The notes under the pieces were generated by a model. The model was not told the origin of the DNA, did not search any database, and was given only the letters and a program-made list of their open reading frames with translations. Source: Hypoxylon rubiginosum (taxonomy: Eukaryota; Ascomycota; Sordariomycetes; Xylariales; Hypoxylaceae). From it: a stretch of DNA of 64,000 nt. A program made the position numbers and the translations under genes. The DNA lies in assembly GCA_902806565.1 (NCBI GenBank), contig CADCXA010000016.1:1054001-1118000 (forward strand), in the 5' to 3' direction. Below are positions 35,295-47,603 of this stretch, piece after piece (position 1 is the stretch's first letter; each line of letters begins with the position of its first letter).

Positions 35295-36907
35295 GCATCA
35301 CCAATTTGTTCAACATTGGCCACCACAGCACCAACTTTACTCACACTTCCTGTAATTCATCCATTTTTCCTTCTCCTATTTGCTAATTAGAAGACTACTG
35401 ATCTTTTCCTTGAATTGAAATGAGCTTTCTGTGCATCATCACATTCTCATCGCTCGGTCTTCTTTTCCACTGCAAGTTGCAAGATCTTGTTAATAATGTA
35501 CCTTGTACCCATTAATTTGCCACAGCTTCGTACCTCTACCTGACCTGCCTAAGAGAACTGAGCCTTTCGGTGGCGTTCCGTAGTTTTCTGTGGCTGCATG
35601 GGTAAGGTCACCTACACACTAGGTGCAGTATAAGCGCCGCGTGGCTGTGGCGGCGGTGCAATCCAAGATTATTCAGCCCTAGCTTCATGCTCTTCGCTCA
35701 CAATGTGGCATGTGCTTTGACTTGATCATTGGAGGGCGCTAAAAGTCTTGGCAGGGGACCCATCTTGGCCGTCCGGCATCCCGTATGCACATCATGACAT
35801 CATACCCGGTGGCCCCCAAATCAAATGCGATTTGCGGTAGGGTACTGAATTTTTCAATTTTCCCCTTATCCTGCCCATCGCGAAGTTTACCCATCTTTTT
35901 TAGTCGGAGCTTACGTAGGTGAAGCAGATCATAAGATCCAAGCTTGCTATTGCTATCTATGTATGTACGTATCAGCCGTATGTACGTATGTAAGTCAAAG
36001 CGCACCCCCCGGTTCGCCCCCCGCATGCAAATTCAGAAAATAGGTACAATTCCCACTCCTAACCGTAGCACGTGAATAAGGGGTAAGGGGCTTCGGGATT
36101 TTATTTTGCTTAGCTGTACAAAGAATTGCTTGTCAGCTTGTTTACCAGCGATGACGTGTTTTTTTTTTTTCTCCTGCAGCCCCGTCTGTTGCGATACCAC
36201 GGTTCTACTACGGACGGCGATGACGCCGGTGGCTAGTCTATTTCACGCTGATTCCGTTATTCTCGCATACATATGTCATCCCAAGTACCGGACAAGGACA
36301 GGGGTGTCCCGGGCGGTTCGAAAGGGTGCGCCTGTTACCCCCCTTTCGAGGCAATGATAGTCGAAATAGTCTGGGGAAGGAAACGCTAAGTTACCGAATG
36401 TAGCCAAATATGCACCGGCGCTGCGACAGACGCACATTAACCACAATAGCAACATGGAAACAATGGATCCACGAAAAGGTACAAGATAGGTCGAAAAGTA
36501 CAAGATAGGTACAATTAGAGAGCTTGGCAATCCTCCAGATCACGTAGGCATCGTTCGATAATGACGATAACTTTTGCAAATGGCGTTTACATCGTGTTTC
36601 TTCTTCATTATACGTATACTATAAACCATTGCAACCACTGGGTAAGCCTGTGGAGCGCTATCTATAGTACAATATCATGAAGCGCCACTTTTTTCTCGTC
36701 AAAGACGTGTAAGTATGGGTCAGGTATATACAACAACAAGCGGTATAAGCCAGTTGTTTGTTGTTTGCTATGCTCAGCATAGTAGTAGCTGCATAGCCCA
36801 GTCCGTCCAGTTCGAGGCTAGCTCGAGAATGAATTTTCCGTTTCGCCACCTCTCCCAGTCTCGCGGTTTATACCCATCGCAGCCCCATCGCTACTGGGGC
36901 TCTATCG
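35295..36907. other. Intergenic between the Hsp20 and YTH genes
   Basis: About 1.6 kb that should include the distal Hsp20 promoter and the YTH gene 3' UTR. GTACGTAT-type repeats occur at about 35962-35995 and a T-run at about 36160-36170. The ORFs at 36106-36357 and 36391-36579 show no family motif. Confidence 0.45.
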
Positions 36908-39021
36908 TCATCGGTAAGGGGGAGGCATCGGCGGCGGCGGATATCCTGCAACCATAGACATACCCGGCCGTGCGCCCATGGGCATTGGCGCGGGACTCTG
37001 GATACGGTTGAACAGGCCGATTAGCCTCCTGCCGACCGACGGCTCTAGCTCTGTCCCGTCTCTTGCGATTTTGACCTCCCGGTTCGAATTCCACGGATTA
37101 CGTAGCCCGCGCGTCCGGTAGAATGGTAGTCTCGTAGTCGATAACCACTCCAGCTTGAAAGGTTTGCCCCATGCTTTGCTTGGCCCTCCCTCGCCTTCCT
37201 GCCCACTCCTTGTGCTGGCCGAGTCCTCCGAATCCTCGGCGTCGGCGGCGACTCCGTCTACATCGTCTCTTTCCACCTCCCAAAATATGGTCCCGCGAGC
37301 CGAATCGTCGATAATTCTTCCCCTCGGGCAAGTATCTATAGCTTCGGTTGGGATAGCTTTGGGTAGGTCTAAGTCACTTGTAACCTGCGCTTTGGGCGCA
37401 AACTCGATCGCGGCGGCCGGGTCGTTGTTTATAGGCGAGGTCATCCTAGCGTAACCGAAATATTCTCCCGACTTGTTTGCAGAAAATACCAAGTAAACAT
37501 TATCGACGGCCTTTGTTTGTGATTATGTTAGATACTTCTCACAAGTTATTAAGTATCAGAAAGTATACACTTACTTTGAAGGCATTATTCAATATTTCTT
37601 CATTATGAGACTGGGTCGCCCACACGCCAGTCCTGACACTTAATTCCAAATCCTCCACCGTCAAACTTTTTAGTATAAAGAATTTGTCTTTTTGAGCGCT
37701 GGTATCACTATTAGGCGCGCTTCTGGGTTCTGGTTGCTGCTGCGTTTCCGGCACCGAGGCCACTGGCACCGGTACTTTGTCTCGAGGGCTCTTGGTCGAC
37801 TCGGCTGACGAGTTTTGTCCACCAGGAGAGGTTGCTGCTGGTCCCGTCGGCGCCGTTTGTCCGCCAGCTCCCTCAACTGTGCTCTTCCGAAGGCGGCTAA
37901 CCAGTCGTACTGACTGGAATTTCGAATCGTGAAGCTTTTGCTGGGCAGCAACGCAAGTTTGTTCGTCCTTGAAATTGGCAAATGCGCAATTACTCTTCGA
38001 GATGAGGAAAAGCGATTCCAGTCCTATCGCTTCTTTGCAAACGTGATGTACTAAGCTCATTAGGTCGGTCTGCGGAGGTAGGTTTCCTATCCAGATGGCA
38101 TGGCCTAACAAGTCTTAGTTTCGCAATCATATGAAGGCGTGAAAGGCTGAAGAGCTCACCGCTTTGACGAGGCTTCCGCGGAGGCCCTCGGACAACATTA
38201 GACCGCGCGTCTGGAGAAGCTAAGACGTATCATTAGCGGTTCCAAAATAGGTTTACCCGAGACTGGACAGTCGTACTATCACTTCTAGCTGAACCTGCAG
38301 ACATCCCCACATGATCATTCCCCTGCGACGGCGACGCCCCCCGTGGATCACTTGACGTGCCATCCGGTGAGAGATAGTGTGCCGAAGCCATTTGACCTTG
38401 GATTGTAGTGTGTGGAGATGGAAATTGGTTCGACGAAGGGTAGTAATAACCGGCGGGGAGAGGATGCTGGGACTGGTTCATCATGACTGGATTTGAGTAG
38501 TAGCTTATGCTATGTCGCGGAGATAGGCTGGGCTGCTGAGCTGCCTGATGCTGTTGCGCGTTGTAGTAAGGCGACATCTGCGGATGCTGGTGTACGTAGT
38601 AAGGCTGGCCTCCCATCTGAGCCATGCTTGCCGGTCCTGCGAACTGCGCCATTTGCGGAACGTGTGACATGATGTTAGACGATGGGCCAGTGTTGAATCG
38701 CTGCTGTTGCTGTCCGGGGTTATAGCCAGGTCGATATCCGGATTGCGGGAGTGCGTTAGCCATCGCGGTCATGCTATAAGGTCCCTGGCGTGCCGGCCCT
38801 GGGCCATGAGCCATGTCGAGCTGACCAGAGAAAGCATTCGGCGCTGGACCATAGAGCTGTTGCTGGTACTGAGCTTGAAAATTGGGGTTGTTCACGGGAC
38901 TGAGGCCTTGCTGTAACAGCGGTTGTCCATCGATCTGAGGACGCCCTTGAAGGGTGCCGCCGACAACATCCGCACTGGCAAACTCGTGGCTTGCCGCCGA
39001 AGGCGGTGGGACATCTTCCAT
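36908..39021 (-). CDS. RRM and YTH domain RNA-binding protein (m6A-reader family), 645 aa
   Basis: Four exons on the minus strand: 38277-39021, 38160-38219, 37575-38104 and 36908-37510, with introns of 57, 55 and 64 bp (1938 nt in frame). The N-terminal 250 residues are Gln/Pro/Tyr-rich, with runs such as QQQQR, prion-like in composition. Then come VVRGPPRKPRQSGHAIWIGN and an RRM-like fold to about residue 345 (LFLISKSNCAFANFKD). After a Ser/Pro/Gln linker the YTH domain begins at KFFILKSLTVEDLE (about 412) and includes RTGVWATQSHNEEI with the first cage Trp, NVYLVFSANKSGEYFGYARM, RGTIFWEVERDD and FKLEWLSTTRLPFYRTRGLR. YTH proteins bind N6-methyladenosine in RNA; the RRM+YTH pairing is typical of filamentous fungi. 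The 60-bp exon 2 was placed by frame: donor GTACGA was preferred over GTAAAC, which breaks it. Confidence 0.88.
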
Positions 39022-40229
39022 TGGGTCTCACCAATAGTCGAGATGGAGGGTGTTCGACAACGGCAGAGGAAGAGCTCGGATGCCAAGTCTCGGCGGGAGT
39101 TTGCTTTCGAACCTGTGAGCAAGCTTGAGCGAGCTTACTTTTCTAATACTTCCGTGACATACAAGGTGTAATATGGCGTCTGGCAAACCCTAAATTGCTT
39201 GAAGTCCCGGGATCTTGTTGAGGCTAAGGGAAGAAGGCGATAGAGGTAGTCTTGCTAGTGTGGCGCAAATCAATGAAGGCTGAGCAGTCGTTGACCAGGG
39301 ATTGTCCAAGATCCGGAGTGTTCTCAACCGAGTAATAGATCGGTGAGGAACAGAAGCCTCGCGTACCTTACTAGTGGCACCACCACCACCACCAGGTAGT
39401 GATTGAGGGGAGTGTACCTGTGTGGGAAGAAGGATGGATCTGTCTCCCCGAGTGTCCAATCCAAGGATGAAGACCGATCCGACGCAAGGATGGCACAAGA
39501 AATTATAGGCCGGGCAAGCTAGAAAAACTATGGGGGTTCGGCGGGATGAAGTAGTTGGGTTTCTTAGATAAAAAGTCTGACTACTTATGGGAGCGATTAC
39601 GGGTATTCGGTTTCCGCGCCTGTCTGGTGCTGCTCTAGAACAGCTTCGAAGGCTGGAAGGGTACCGGAGGGATTACCGAGAGGAAAATAATGGGCCGCCT
39701 TTACAAACTGATTCTAGGATGCTATCTTCTTCTTCTCTCAGCCCTGGCCGAGGGGAGGGTTATGTCACAGATGGTAATTATGTACTTGGTAGATGGGAAT
39801 ATCGACAAGATGAATATTAGACGATGTGGCTAATTAGAAAGCCCATGTGGCCCGACGTGACTTCTGACAATCCCGGTCGTTAGGGCATCAAGCAGGAGCG
39901 GTCATTATGTAACGACAATCTTTTCCTTTTCCTTCGGCATGTATGCAGTATGGTATGAGGGAGAACATCATGAGACAACTTCAAGAAACATTACAAGGAA
40001 GTTGACGACTCTTGCGGCAATGCGGGTGGCTAAAAACTTTAGTCTTGTCAAGCCTGCCCAAGCATGACCGCGAAGTTCTAAGTATGTACGATGTACGTAG
40101 TGTAGTACCCGTAGGTGATGGATGTACTTGGTAGGGCCTCACCAAGGGGCACCGGGTGCACCAAGGGGGAACTAGATGACGAACCAGATTATCGAGACGA
40201 ATGCAGGACTATCCCGGCTTCAGGGCCCC

Positions 40230-40240
40230 GGGGGGGGGGG
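40230..40240. repeat. Eleven-base G run preceded by CCCC
   Basis: An uninterrupted G homopolymer directly after CCCC, giving a small inverted C/G tract. Slippage-prone and a possible sequencing or assembly weak point. Confidence 0.85.
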
Positions 40241-40853
40241 CTTGATGGGTTCACGGTTCACAGCGGGTGGCCCAGATAAACCAGCGGAAGCCGAACGAAG
40301 CGTTGGGAGTGAGTAGGTAGTAGGAGTAAGGAAGAAGAGGCCAATGGGGTTAGACAGAGTATCAGTAGCAGGAAACGAAAATTGGGGACTGGACTGGAAG
40401 ATGGGATTTTGCAAAGAGGACGGTGGTTGTTTCGCTGGCGCCGTTTCTTTTGCCACCAGACCCTTGAATCTTCTTTTTTGGGGGTCCTCGAGGGACAGGT
40501 GTTACTTGTCCCATGAGGTACTTTGACAGACGACCCTTTTTTTGACAGGAGACGTCCCCCGTTTCCCGTTCCCTTGCTCCCTACCTTAGGTGCCCTACTC
40601 AGCCACAAAGGGTCTGGCCAGGCCCTTTCAACAAGCAGAGCTTTGTTCAATTAGGAGCCTCCATGGTATTTTCAGATTCGTGATGTCGATCCTCAATGAT
40701 TTCGGTACCACTTACAACTTCGGGTGTAAGCCGTAAATCTACGCTCTTTCGCGGGAGGCAGACCGTTTAAACTCGTGCGGCTGTAATTCAGACTAAAGAC
40801 TTAAGACCGAAGCGCCCAGCAACCCAGTACCTTACCACTAACGCTACCTACCT

Positions 40854-40886
40854 CCTAGGTATGTCCTAGGTATGTCCTAGGTATGT
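40854..40886. repeat. Perfect 11-bp tandem repeat, three copies
   Basis: CCTAGGTATGT is repeated three times without mismatch. The unit contains the CCTAGG palindrome that is scattered through intergenic DNA of this window. Confidence 0.9.
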
Positions 40887-41388
40887 ACATGTAGTAATCC
40901 AACATCGCTCGAGGCGGCGCGGAACGGCATCTAATTACCTCGGACGCTATTTGCACCTACTCAGGTACTAAATCTACTACTTGGTGAGCTGGACCCCCTT
41001 TGGAATGGGCGCCGTTCCTTTTTCTTTGCGGTGCAGATTGGGCGAAGATAGTTTCCTTACGCGTCCAACCACTGTACCCCACGACGGACACACCTAGAAA
41101 AGGGGGGGGTGTGCAGGTGTGTGTAGGGTGTGCCGGATGTGCTGTAGGTAACGAGTCCCGCTGCACTACAGTAAAACAATTCCTAGATTAAGCGAACGGG
41201 ATCCCTTGGCGATGTGAGAAAAGAAGGAAATATTGCATGTGCATGGGTTAGGTACCTCATGTGGTATGAAGCGGTCGGTAGCGACATAGCCAGATACCCA
41301 GACACCCAGACACCGGATAGCATAGCAGTAAAGATGAGCGGCGAACCATTCGTGGGTCTCCAAGAGAACGGGGTGTTCGAATGCCCCA

Positions 41389-41436
41389 GATGCCTGGACG
41401 CCTAGACGCCTAGACGCCTAGATGTCTAGATGCCTC
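41389..41436. repeat. 8-bp tandem repeat, six copies
   Basis: Six consecutive octamers of the form GAYGYCTR; the central three are exactly GACGCCTA. A related imperfect CAGACACC repeat lies at about 41290-41315. Confidence 0.9.
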
Positions 41437-43811
41437 ACCTTGATCACAAGCCCGTCAAAAATAAGTGACTTAGTGACTTATGAGGGTAAGAAAAGTAATA
41501 TGTCGTTATGGTGGTGCCGTCGTGGGGCTCGTATGTGTGTAGCGTGTGTGGTGTGCAGTCCGTAGTGGATTTGTCCCGACAAGGGCGGTAGTGGAGGATG
41601 AAGATCTTCAAATCTGATCGGCAAACCTGGTTGCTATAATGATGAAATGGGAGCCCAGACCTCGGACTGAGCCGCAATCGATTTTTGTCGGATTGTCGCA
41701 ATTGGGATCGGGGAAATTGGTGTTTTCCCATCCTCTCTGGCCCGCCTATGGCCCCCCCCCGTTGGCCCCCCTTGGCGTACCCCCCTTCTTCTCCCTGGTC
41801 CATGTGGAGATGGCTGATCCCTAAGATCCCTGAATTCGGCGAGCGATGATGTCGATGATGAAATACTCTGCAACATTGGCGTTGCATTAGCCAGCGAGAG
41901 ACAGGCAGAGAGGTTATGAGGTCAGCGATTCCAAAGGTCTGTCATTGGTGTCCATCTCTATCTCTTGTCGGTATTGCATTGTAGAATTTCCAAAATGATA
42001 TAATAAGAATAATGGACCTATGTACCTACTGTAGCTGTGTACATATGTAGGTCGATTCCGCCGGTACATTAGAGGCTAGAGCACAGGAGGTTACATTAGA
42101 TGCTCCAATGCGGAGAAGCATCAGGCCACAAAGCCGAGTGATAATGAACAGTATTATTCAGTCTGCTGTAAAAAGAAAAAGGTTGCAGAAAAAAAGGAAC
42201 AAAAAAAAGCCTACTAATTTATCAGTGACGGGGAGGAAAACACATGTGGCTTACGTGTGTAACGAAGCGCACTTACACCTTAAAAAAATAAACTCATTTG
42301 ATTTCTTACGAAAGCCAATACTCAAGCTCTACACTATAAAATTTACCTCTAAAATACACTCAATGTCATTTTTCACATTCAATACTCAATTCAGACAATC
42401 TCTTCTTATCAGCTTTATTAATATTTATTCAATTGTTACTCGTAACTTATTATATGTACCAGCTAGTAGCCAGGTAGCCTGCTAGCTGTCAACGTGATAA
42501 ACTCCGGGCGTCTTTGCCACCTCTTTTTGGGTGTCACAATCCACCAATCTGATATTGTTTCTCGCTTGTGGACAAATCTAGTGCCTTCGCTCCCTACAAA
42601 TTAGGTGGTTTGCTTATCTTTAGTAACGAACATGTCGGTGCCCTATGCATCTATGCATCCTGCAGCATGCGCATTACCTATTACAAGCATTACCTACATG
42701 TACCTACATACCTAGCCGGTACCTGGTTAGGTACCTTTACCTATACCTATACCTGCCGAGGCGCCTGAGACGCCCGCTACGTATGCGACATTGGGTATGT
42801 CTCTGTCAAGGTATCACTAAGAGAGCGCCACCGCCGTATGATCATTTACGGTATCCATACCTCCAAGTTGCTGAGTCTGTTCTCGCTCGATGGTTCCCTA
42901 CCTTATGTAACTTACAGACTGCTGTCCATTATCCAAACCGTTTTCGAGTCGAGGAAAGGAAAAAGGTAAAGAAAAAAAAGGCGTGATGAATCTAGTATCA
43001 GGTATGGTATATAGTATCTAACTACCCTTGCTGTGGCTTGTAGCTTTTTCTATCTATCGGAGTCTTTGCTCCGGGCGGAGATTATATTCTATTTCTATTC
43101 AGGGTCCAGAACGTCGAAAAGCAAAGTTTAAAACCTCGATGGTCTGATGGGTTCATGTAGGAAAGTTCCGAGATATCCCAAGATCAGGTGTGTGTAAAAG
43201 GTAGGGTTTTATGATACATTTGGTACTTGACTAATTTAGTTGTTACTCGTCACGGACTGGAGCCAGAAGATCTCGAGGTAATGTTACTTAGAACAGTAAC
43301 GTGAATGCAGCTCTGCCAGCTAAGACGTGCCGGAGGAGACGCCGGTCCGTAGACGCCGTGAGAGATCTGCGTATGCGGTTCCTAGAAAAGTAAATTGCCG
43401 AATAATCATCTATCCAAACTATCCAAACTCCCCCGTTACCGTTACACAGTTCAGCCTCACTCTTCCACTTCCGTATATCTGGCCCCCTCTATTCCGTAAC
43501 GGACGACTATCATAGACGACTCTGCACTTTCCTTGAAAAGATCGTCGCTTGCCACCGAGTTTATGCAGTCCGAATAACTAACAACCGCCCACTACCGCCT
43601 ACTTTCTGACGAGCAGCAGACTTCACTCTACCCACGTACATACGTGTACGTCGTACTTCTTACTGCTTGACAAATGCAACAAATACGAGCAATACATCCA
43701 TACGGGGAAAGGATCGACACGGAGAGCCCTAGATACCTATTCCCAATCCTTCAATGATTCTCCAACTTTTCTGCCCAAACCGACTAGATTCGTAGTCCTT
43801 CACTAATTGCA

Positions 43812-43955
43812 ATGGGCTGGATATCACAGTGCTTCGGAGGCCTCTTGAATTCTGGCATCCGCTCCCTTAAGCGCGAGGTAGCTCAACTCACCGGTCTTCC
43901 GCTAGGTAATAGCCACAATCCGCTTCGCTGGGTCTCGAAACCGGTGTCGCTATAG
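43812..43955 (+). CDS. Possible small protein ORF, 47 aa (or first exon)
   Basis: ATG at 43812 opens MGWISQCFGGLLNSGIRSLK. This N-terminus resembles small fungal membrane-associated proteins that begin MGWhhxxhGG, though I cannot name a family. The frame closes at 43955. A GTAGCT after the twenty-second codon could be a donor, making this a first exon, but no partner exon was recognised. No conservation evidence is available. Confidence 0.15.
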   Translation: MGWISQCFGGLLNSGIRSLKREVAQLTGLPLGNSHNPLRWVSKPVSL

Positions 43956-46739
43956 CAAACATGTTCTTACCTTTAGAGCTCCATTGTGCCATTGTGGCGA
44001 GCTGTAGCGCAGATATGAATTCCATAGTGGACTGGAACTGAGACCGGTTCCAGGCCGATTAGGTAAGTACCTATGTAGGTATGTTGAAGAGCAGCCTTCG
44101 AGACATGATTTCTTATACCGATTTCATCCTAGCCACGCTCAAAGTTTACTTGGGGTCGCGGGCTGTAGTTCTATTCGGCTCTTCTTTTGTTCTCGAAGGT
44201 TTGGCTCCTTCTTAGAAACCTTCTACCGCGCATTACATATAATACCTAGCTCGGCTGCTATCCCACTGCTTTCTCCTTTCTTCCCCACCTGGTTAGCCTA
44301 AACTTCCAACGTCGTCTTGAGGCGTTGGACAGGCTGACAGGTTCTAACTTAACCCTGGAAGGCAGCTCGAGCCGTGGAAATTAGCGAACAGTCCACGTGG
44401 ATACCCGCCGTTTATTGCTAAGTAGTAAAGCCGCGGGGGAGGCTTAGATGCAGAGCACGGCTGGGACGCGGGCTAGAACAAGTTCCTCGTCTGACACATT
44501 ATCAAGTTGTGCCCAACGGCGTATCCGTCTACTCTAGCCTAGCAGAAATTGTTGTTTATTAGCGTCAGCCGCGAATCCTGTGCTAGTTCACACCCCTTTC
44601 AACCCAAATTCGTGCTATCTGCACCGTTCAAGCCGCTTAGGCCTCAACTCGTTTAAGCATACGGCCCGGCAGGGCAAAGACTGCACGATCGGCCGCATAA
44701 GGCCGCCGCATCGTGGCGATTCAACAATATCCCTCCGGACGGGACCCGTAGCGTACCTAGCCTTTTTGCTGTGGAGGCTAGGTAGTACCTAGGTAGGTGC
44801 TGTACTCCCGCGGACTCTAACCACTTACAAGTTCAGCGATATACATACTGCATCGAGGCTAGCCAATCGTTTCGCACGGATGACTGTTTGCTATAGCTTC
44901 TACCGGTATACTTGAATCTTCACGAATTGCCCAATAGCTGGCCGTCGGACTGCGTTCCGACCCAAAGCTACGCATGTTATATGAATAGAGACAGACTATA
45001 CCCGGCTCATAGTAGACTCAGATAAGTTTGATCTCCTCGTGAGCTGCGACGGATCGTATTCAGATAGGACCGAAGGGGCGACTTTGAAAATGGGGAACGA
45101 GCCGAGGGTACGAGGGTATTGATCCGCAGGACTTCGGAAGTTTTTTTCCCACATGTCAAAAATCCACTAGGTATATCTAAGTTGAAAAAGAGTTCGCCAC
45201 TTTGACCCGCCGGTACCGTCTTGTCGGGTCGATGAATTCCCGTCTTTGCTAACACGCGGCAGATCACGAGGTAGGTAGGGTAGGCAGGGTAGGGAGCCAT
45301 CCTACCATCTTATTCCATTGTCAGGCCAGTTTCTGTCGGTTGGATATGACCAGACCGGCGTGATCCGTAGCGACGACGAGAGGCTGCTGAGCATTTGAGC
45401 AAAATGCTATACGGTGTGCCCGGCGCCGATGTTCCACGTGCGACGTCGCGTGTCGTCTCAGAGCGGATGAAAAGTGGCCTGACTGTGCGGCTGTCCGGAG
45501 GTGGTCAGGTCTGCTGACACAACGGGATCGCGGTCCGCAGATCGACTCGCGGGATTCGCCAACCACCGACATCAATTGTGCGTATCGGAATACGTGGTAA
45601 AGAATCGCAACACTTTGACTTCCCATGTCCACAGTGATCCTACAATAAGCAAATTACTATCCAGTTCCTAGGTAGAACCGATACGACCCTTCTTATCCGC
45701 TATACAAAAAAAGAGACTGACTATTCTAGGGGTAAAAGACGCATGTGCCGGTTGAATAACGAGCTGATTCAGTGCTGGCCATGTGCTAAACATACCTAGG
45801 CACGTAGGTATGTACTCGATTGGTAAACGTACACAGAACTCTATCATAAGTATAATCTTGATTTAGAGGCTGGAGGTTATTACTGGTATAACAAATCTCG
45901 GCGAGTTAATGAATACTCAGGTAAATAAAGCAACACGTGTACTAAGGTCTTGCGGCCGAGCCACTGCTACTGAATATATAGATGTCACAGCTTACTCGAG
46001 CGGAGTTACCAAATAGTCTCCTAAACCACGAATGCTTGGAGTGATATTCAGGCTGCCACGGCCACGATGCAGTTACTATGCTGGATGGATAGATAGACCT
46101 GGGGTAGGCAATGGATTGTTATATTGTAGTGATCAAGTAGTACTAGGTAACCGTACGAGTGGCATGAGCAAATGGTGTGAGTTCTGCCCACATGTGCGAG
46201 TATTTCCAGTTACTTCTCCTATAGAGCATATTAGGACTATGGATCTTAATAGCAAGTTCAATAGTATTAGAGTCCAGATGGACCAGGCTTCAAACTTAGT
46301 GACACATACTAGATATGAACACCAAGGCCGTGCATAAAAGACTGAGCTATCTGCCAGTAAAAACTGGTGATTGTTTCCAATGGACGAAGGCATGGGTGAT
46401 GCTAAGACCCATGAGTTGTGGGATATACACTGTTTCTTAGCCGTGAATTATCGTTTTAAGATGAAATTTAGCAGTATACAGAATATACGGAGATTGGCAT
46501 ACATATTTACTTATATCAAGGAGTTAGCCATGGTGAGGTAAACTGAGCTGCCCAAGATGGCATGTAGGCAACCCATTCCAAAAGTGCCAAGACAAGCTTT
46601 CGACTGCAACGGATTAGTTTTACCGAACCTGGCCATGCTGAAGCTTTAATAATCATTTATGATGTATTTAGACACCAGAGAACTCCATTGCCTATTGGTA
46701 TAGTACACAGCCGCGTAGTATCGGAGCTCCGGTAATGCC

Positions 46740-47603
46740 TTAGTCCTTCTTCAACGGGAGAACCCTCTCCTCGATTCCATCCTTGGTGATGACCATCATC
46801 TGCAGCGCATCACCGACCTCGATATGCCGCTCCACCGCCGAGTCAAACGCATCCTTGACCAGGATCTCGACCTCGTTCCTCGGCAGCGGCAGACGCTCCC
46901 GCTCCTGCAAGTCGTGTCCCGTGCCGCTGCCGGGTACGTACTGGTTCTTGAAGTTGACCTGGTTGTCGAGGAACGGCATAATCAGGCTGGCGGCGGCGCC
47001 GCCGGCTCGGCACTGCTCGCGCTCGTAGCTGCCGACGGGGTCGTAGCTGTAGACGGCGCCCTTGCCCTCCTCGTCGAGACCGCCGAGGATGGCGTAGACG
47101 TAGTAGGGGAAGAATCGCTTCTGGTACAGGATGGTGGATAGGCGCTTGGCGCAGGCGTTGACAGACATGGGCTTGCCGTGGCGGTAGCGGTACATCTTGC
47201 AGATGGCGTCGAGTCGCTCCTTCAGGGCCTCGCCGTCGGCGGCGAATCCGACGACCGACAGCAGGATGTTGGCGTCGTCCTGCGACGAGGTCGACCCACC
47301 GATCTTGAATACTTTGGGCGAGAAGCGTGTGTTGATGCTGTAGCCGGACGTTAGACGGGTGTCGCCGGCCATGATGGCGAAATCGGCGCCGGCGATGGCG
47401 AGAGTCGAACCGCCGTTGTCGGTGTAGCTGAGATGTACACATTAGATTCCGTGCCATAGGTGAGGTGTATAGTGTGATTAGCAAAATGTGATATCTTACG
47501 GGTTGAAACGATGTTCCCGTAGGCCATCGACGGCATCTTTGGGAACTTCGGCAAACGAATAGTTGGGCCCGTTCAGGACAGGGTTTTGGCTGAACATGGC
47601 CAT
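46740..47603 (-). CDS. pre7: 20S proteasome subunit beta-6 (Pre7), 263 aa
   Basis: Two exons on the minus strand, 47500-47603 and 46740-47427, with a 72-bp intron (792 nt in frame). It is one of the seven beta subunits of the 20S core particle and is catalytically inactive. The protein begins MAMFSQNPVLNGPNYSF and enters the Ntn-hydrolase fold at NPYTDNGGSTLAIAGADFAI, followed by AGDTRLTSGYSI, VVGFAADGEAL, RFFPYYVYAILGGLDEEGKG and YSYDPVGSYER. Length and motifs match fungal beta-6. It is transcribed divergently from STT4, with 470 bp between start codons. Confidence 0.95.

Larger units (their letters stand above)
39022..46739. other. Gene-poor region, 7.7 kb
   Basis: The left end is the YTH promoter. 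Beyond it no ORF or exon set carries recognisable domains on either strand; the largest ORFs (40258-40650, 41444-41887, 42108-42485) have low-complexity translations. The region holds short tandem repeats, homopolymer runs and dense TACCTAGGTA-like elements. It could contain non-coding transcripts or fast-evolving small genes that cannot be seen from sequence alone. Confidence 0.45.

Noticed and set aside
39587..39820. 77-codon ORF divergent from the YTH gene
   Set aside because: Charged low-complexity translation without a motif; probably chance in the YTH upstream region.
40854..41436. CRISPR-like array
   Set aside because: Repeats are 8-11 bp with no spacers, and the organism is a fungus.
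42108..42485. 125-codon ORF in the gene desert
   Set aside because: Lys-rich start and AT-biased, no domain or signal peptide; no supporting context.
43877..43950. tRNA-like sequence (GTAGCTCAAC followed by GGTCTCGAAACC)
   Set aside because: The B box has an extra base, and neither the T stem nor the acceptor stem pairs.
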